The notes under the pieces were generated by a model, which was not told the DNA's origin, searched no databases, and saw only the letters and a program-made list of their open reading frames with translations. The position numbers and the translations under genes are program-made. A stretch of 64,000 bases of DNA from Rhodococcus sp. Leaf247 (lineage in GTDB: Bacteria > Actinomycetota > Actinomycetes > Mycobacteriales > Mycobacteriaceae). Below are positions 61,451 to 64,000 of this stretch, one piece after another. Within the stretch, counting starts at the first letter, position 1; the number at the start of each line of letters is the position of its first letter. The DNA is taken from positions 471,996-535,995 of the forward strand of contig NZ_LMRP01000004.1 in NCBI RefSeq assembly GCF_001426185.1, in the 5' to 3' direction.

Positions 61451-63679
61451 GTGGTCCAACTCGGTGACCGGCTGGACCACGTACTCGGAAACAAGGTCGC
61501 CGGACCGCTCGCCGACTCGTTCTCGCTGCAGACCGTCGAGGATCTCCTGCGCCACTACCCGTTCCGGTACGTCACCCAGGGGCAGGGACTGGCGCGCAAG
61601 GACCCGGAGGACGGTGAACGCATCACCGTCGTCGGGACGGTGGCCAAGGCCGATCTCGTTCCGATGCGTCAACGCAAGGGCCACATGCTCAAGGTCGTTC
61701 TCGACTGCGACGGCCAGAGTGTGTCGGCCACCTTCTTCAACGGTCACAAGGTGCGCCACAACATCACCACGGGCTCGCGCGCGATGTTCTCCGGCACCGT
61801 CAAATGGTTCAGGACGTCCTGGTCGCTGAACCACCCCGGCTACCTCATGCTGACCGACGACGAGGACGACCTCGTCGGCACGACTCACGGCGGTGGGCAA
61901 CTGGCGGGGATGGCCCGCGGCGCGACGGACAGTTCCGGCGCCGTCAACATGTCCATGCTCGCGTTGCCGTTCCTCCCCATGTACGCGGCGACGCGGGAAG
62001 TCGAGAGCTGGACCTTCCTCCGCTGTGCACGGCAGGTGCTCGATCAACTCGACCCTGTCGAGGATCCGCTTCCGGAGTCGGTGCGCACCGAGCACGGCTT
62101 GACCGGTCTGGACGAGGCACTGCGGATCGTCCACTTCCCCGAGTCCGAGGACGACATCGAGCGCGCTCGCTACCGGCTGCGTTTCGACGAGGCGACGGCG
62201 CTGCAGCTGGTCATGGCGGAACGACGTCACTCGGTGTCCGTCCGCACCGCGCCGGCGTGCCCACCGGTCGCCGACGGAGTGGCGGCCGCGTTCGACTCGA
62301 TGCTGCCGTTCGAGCTCACCGAGGGCCAGAAGGATGTCGCGCAGGAGATCGGAGAGGATCTCACCCGGTCGCGTCCGATGAGTCGGCTGCTGCAGGGCGA
62401 GGTGGGCTCGGGCAAGACGATCGTGGCGCTGCGAGCGATGCTGCAGGTGATCGACGCCGGATTGCAGTGCGCGCTCCTCGCTCCGACCGAAGTGCTTGCC
62501 GCACAGCATCACCGGTCCATCAGCACCCAGCTGGGGCCGCTCGCGACGGAAGGTGAGCTGGGTGCGCCGGACAAGGCCACCCGTGTCGTCCTCCTCACCG
62601 GGTCGATGTCCACGGCTGCCAAACGTGCCGCACTGTTGGCGATCGTCACCGGGGACGCCGGCATCGTCATCGGCACGCACGCCCTCATCCAGAACACCGT
62701 GTCCTTCTTCGATCTGGGCATGGTGGTCGTGGACGAACAGCACCGTTTCGGGGTCGAGCAGCGAGACGCGTTGCGCGCCAAGGCGAGAGACGGCGTGAGT
62801 CCCCATCTGCTCGTGATGACGGCCACTCCGATCCCGCGGACCATCGCGATGACGACGCTGGGTGATCTCGAGACGTCCACGCTTCGTGAGCTCCCGCGGG
62901 GGCGTGCTCCCATCCGCACCAGCGTCGTGCCGGCCAAGGACAAGCCGGCGTGGGTGGACCGGGCGTGGAGTCGCATCTCCGAGGAGGTCGCCGCGGGGCG
63001 TCAGGCGTACGTGGTGTGCTCGAGGATCGGCGACGAGAAGCCCGACGACGCGGGCAAGGACACACCGGACACCGCGTCGGCGGTGGACGTCTACGAGGCG
63101 TTGAGCGCCGGGGCGTTGTCCCACGTGCGGGTCGGATTGCTCCACGGCCGCTTGCCGACGGACGAGAAGGACGCCGTCATGTCGGCATTCAACGACGGCG
63201 ACATCGACGTACTCGTCTGCACGACGGTGGTCGAAGTCGGTGTGGACGTACCCAACGCCACGGTCATGGTGATCGTGGACGCGGACAGGTTCGGCGTCAG
63301 CCAGCTGCATCAGCTCCGCGGCCGCATCGGACGAGGCGGGCACCAGGGCCTGTGCATCCTGCTCACCGAACTGAGCCCGGCATCGCCGACCTACGCTCGA
63401 CTCGACGCCGTCGCTGCGACGACGGACGGTTTCGAGCTCGCCGTGCTCGATCTGCGGCAACGGCGAGAGGGCGATGTGCTCGGCGCCGCGCAGTCCGGAA
63501 CCACGACGACGCTGAGGCTGCTCTCACTGCTCGACCACCTGGACATCATCACGGCGGCGCAGGACTTCGCTCGCGACATCGTCGAGCGCGATCCCGGACT
63601 CGTCGAGCACCCCGGACTCGCCGCGATGATGCGATCCGCGGTGGACGCCACCCGTGTCTCGTTCCTCGACAAGGCGTGA
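61451..63679 (+). CDS. recG: ATP-dependent DNA helicase RecG
   Basis: 742 residues. N-terminal wedge domain with OB fold ([36 protein letters not shown]), then the SF2 helicase: [18 protein letters not shown] (Walker A), [13 protein letters not shown] (DEXH), [30 protein letters not shown] and [13 protein letters not shown] (motif VI). Regresses stalled replication forks. GTG 61451 has GGACGGAG upstream and matches the family start; GTG 61421 is in frame. A DAK-domain gene normally seen between rpmB and recG is not present. Confidence 0.96.
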   Translation: MVQLGDRLDHVLGNKVAGPLADSFSLQTVEDLLRHYPFRYVTQGQGLARKDPEDGERITVVGTVAKADLVPMRQRKGHMLKVVLDCDGQSVSATFFNGHKVRHNITTGSRAMFSGTVKWFRTSWSLNHPGYLMLTDDEDDLVGTTHGGGQLAGMARGATDSSGAVNMSMLALPFLPMYAATREVESWTFLRCARQVLDQLDPVEDPLPESVRTEHGLTGLDEALRIVHFPESEDDIERARYRLRFDEATALQLVMAERRHSVSVRTAPACPPVADGVAAAFDSMLPFELTEGQKDVAQEIGEDLTRSRPMSRLLQGEVGSGKTIVALRAMLQVIDAGLQCALLAPTEVLAAQHHRSISTQLGPLATEGELGAPDKATRVVLLTGSMSTAAKRAALLAIVTGDAGIVIGTHALIQNTVSFFDLGMVVVDEQHRFGVEQRDALRAKARDGVSPHLLVMTATPIPRTIAMTTLGDLETSTLRELPRGRAPIRTSVVPAKDKPAWVDRAWSRISEEVAAGRQAYVVCSRIGDEKPDDAGKDTPDTASAVDVYEALSAGALSHVRVGLLHGRLPTDEKDAVMSAFNDGDIDVLVCTTVVEVGVDVPNATVMVIVDADRFGVSQLHQLRGRIGRGGHQGLCILLTELSPASPTYARLDAVAATTDGFELAVLDLRQRREGDVLGAAQSGTTTTLRLLSLLDHLDIITAAQDFARDIVERDPGLVEHPGLAAMMRSAVDATRVSFLDKA

Positions 63680-63844
63680 TGATCGTCGCCGACTCGCGAA
63701 CCCGACCCCTGTGCCGGTCCGCGGAGAATCAGGTCCCCGATACATCTGCATGACCGGTACGGGCGCCGCGACCGTGATCGGCGCTACGATCCCGGCGTCT
63801 CATATCTGGACAAGTCATGACCCTCTCTCGCACCGTCCTGAAGG

Positions 63845-63850
63845 TAGGTT
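63845..63850 (+). promoter_or_regulatory. Candidate -10 box of pyc
   Basis: TAGGTT, 7 nt before ATG 63858, no Shine-Dalgarno. Leaderless arrangement. Confidence 0.45.
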
Positions 63851-63857
63851 TACCGGA

Positions 63858-64000
63858 ATGTTCTCCAAGGTGTTGGTGGCCAACCGCGGCGAGATCGCGA
63901 TCCGAGCGTTTCGTGCGGCGTACGAACTCGAGGCGCAGACGGTGGCGGTGTTCCCGTTCGAGGACCGCAATTCGGTGCACCGGACCAAGGCCGACGAGGC
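63858..64000 (+). CDS. pyc: Pyruvate carboxylase, N-terminal part (3' end outside window)
   Basis: The frame runs open to the window end. The first 47 residues, starting [20 protein letters not shown] and continuing [19 protein letters not shown], are the start of the biotin carboxylase domain and match pyruvate carboxylase (FEDR.S.HR.KADE) rather than acyl-CoA carboxylases. Replenishes oxaloacetate. Same place relative to recG as pca in M. tuberculosis, though the intervening genes known there are missing. Confidence 0.9.
   Translation, partial: MFSKVLVANRGEIAIRAFRAAYELEAQTVAVFPFEDRNSVHRTKADE

Noticed and set aside
63680..63753. 25-codon frame after recG
   Set aside because: No Shine-Dalgarno, promoter or recognisable feature; short frames are expected by chance.

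Overview
The window is 64 kb of GC-rich actinobacterial chromosome. Gene content, order and orientation match the Mycobacterium tuberculosis stretch running backwards from serB2 (Rv3042c) to pca (Rv2967c): serB, ABC ATPase, NUDIX, echA17, two methyltransferases, the methylglucose-lipopolysaccharide-type cluster, fixAB, acyltransferases, iscS, mnmA, ligA, gatCA, pfkA, gatB, lppZ, doxX, ilvBNC, serA, leuB, gltX, an IclR gene, leuCD, hupB, mutT1, ppk, fbiD, gpsA, ddl, thiL, ung, recG, pyc. This points to Mycobacteriales, probably a Rhodococcus-like member of the Nocardiaceae. The genus is inferred from memory of gene order. I see no rRNA, phage, insertion sequence, CRISPR array or origin, and no gene-free stretch longer than 300 bases.

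Region by region. 1-9.4 kb: end of serB, a Pth2-domain protein, glycogen debranching enzyme glgX (opposite strand), ABC ATPase, NUDIX hydrolase, crotonase, two SAM methyltransferases and a beta-propeller lipoprotein. 9.4-13.8 kb: a left-handed beta-helix acyltransferase facing a three-gene overlapping operon (methyltransferase, GH57 branching enzyme, GT4 glucosyltransferase) that resembles the cluster for polymethylated glucan. 13.8-23.4 kb: electron-transfer flavoprotein genes behind a palindrome-rich promoter, an ornithine-lipid-like acyltransferase pair, iscS-mnmA (tRNA thiolation), a MetE-like protein and ligA. 24-32.5 kb: gatC-gatA and pfkA-gatB. Between gatA and pfkA sits an accessory block: a secreted phospholipase A2-like protein, a membrane serine hydrolase broken by an in-frame stop, and a divergent NarL-type two-component system. 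32.5-35.2 kb: lppZ, doxX and a PH-domain membrane protein.

35.2-49.6 kb holds branched-chain amino acid and serine biosynthesis. ilvBNC has a clear promoter, a 15-codon Leu/Val/Ile leader peptide and a terminator, which is a transcription attenuator. serA, leuB and leuCD follow, with a divergent IclR regulator (LtbR/NdgR type). A palindrome of the same design as the one between ltbR and leuC lies upstream of an MFS transporter, suggesting one regulon. gltX and the genes for tRNA-Gln(CUG) and tRNA-Glu(CUC) lie here too, so with gatCAB nearly the whole indirect Gln-tRNA pathway is in the window. 49.7-64 kb: hupB with a lysine/alanine-rich repeat tail, the fbiD-ppk-mutT1 operon (F420 and polyphosphate), gpsA, ddl, thiL, a GNAT, a gamma-carbonic-anhydrase-like protein, ung, a second crotonase, rpmB, recG and the start of pyruvate carboxylase.

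Many genes start 6-8 nt after a TANNNT hexamer with no Shine-Dalgarno, the arrangement expected of leaderless mRNAs; several starts were chosen on that basis. Most of the window is conserved housekeeping sequence. The strongest leads are the phospholipase/hydrolase/two-component insertion with its nonsense-split gene, the ilvB attenuator, and the shared IclR-type operator.
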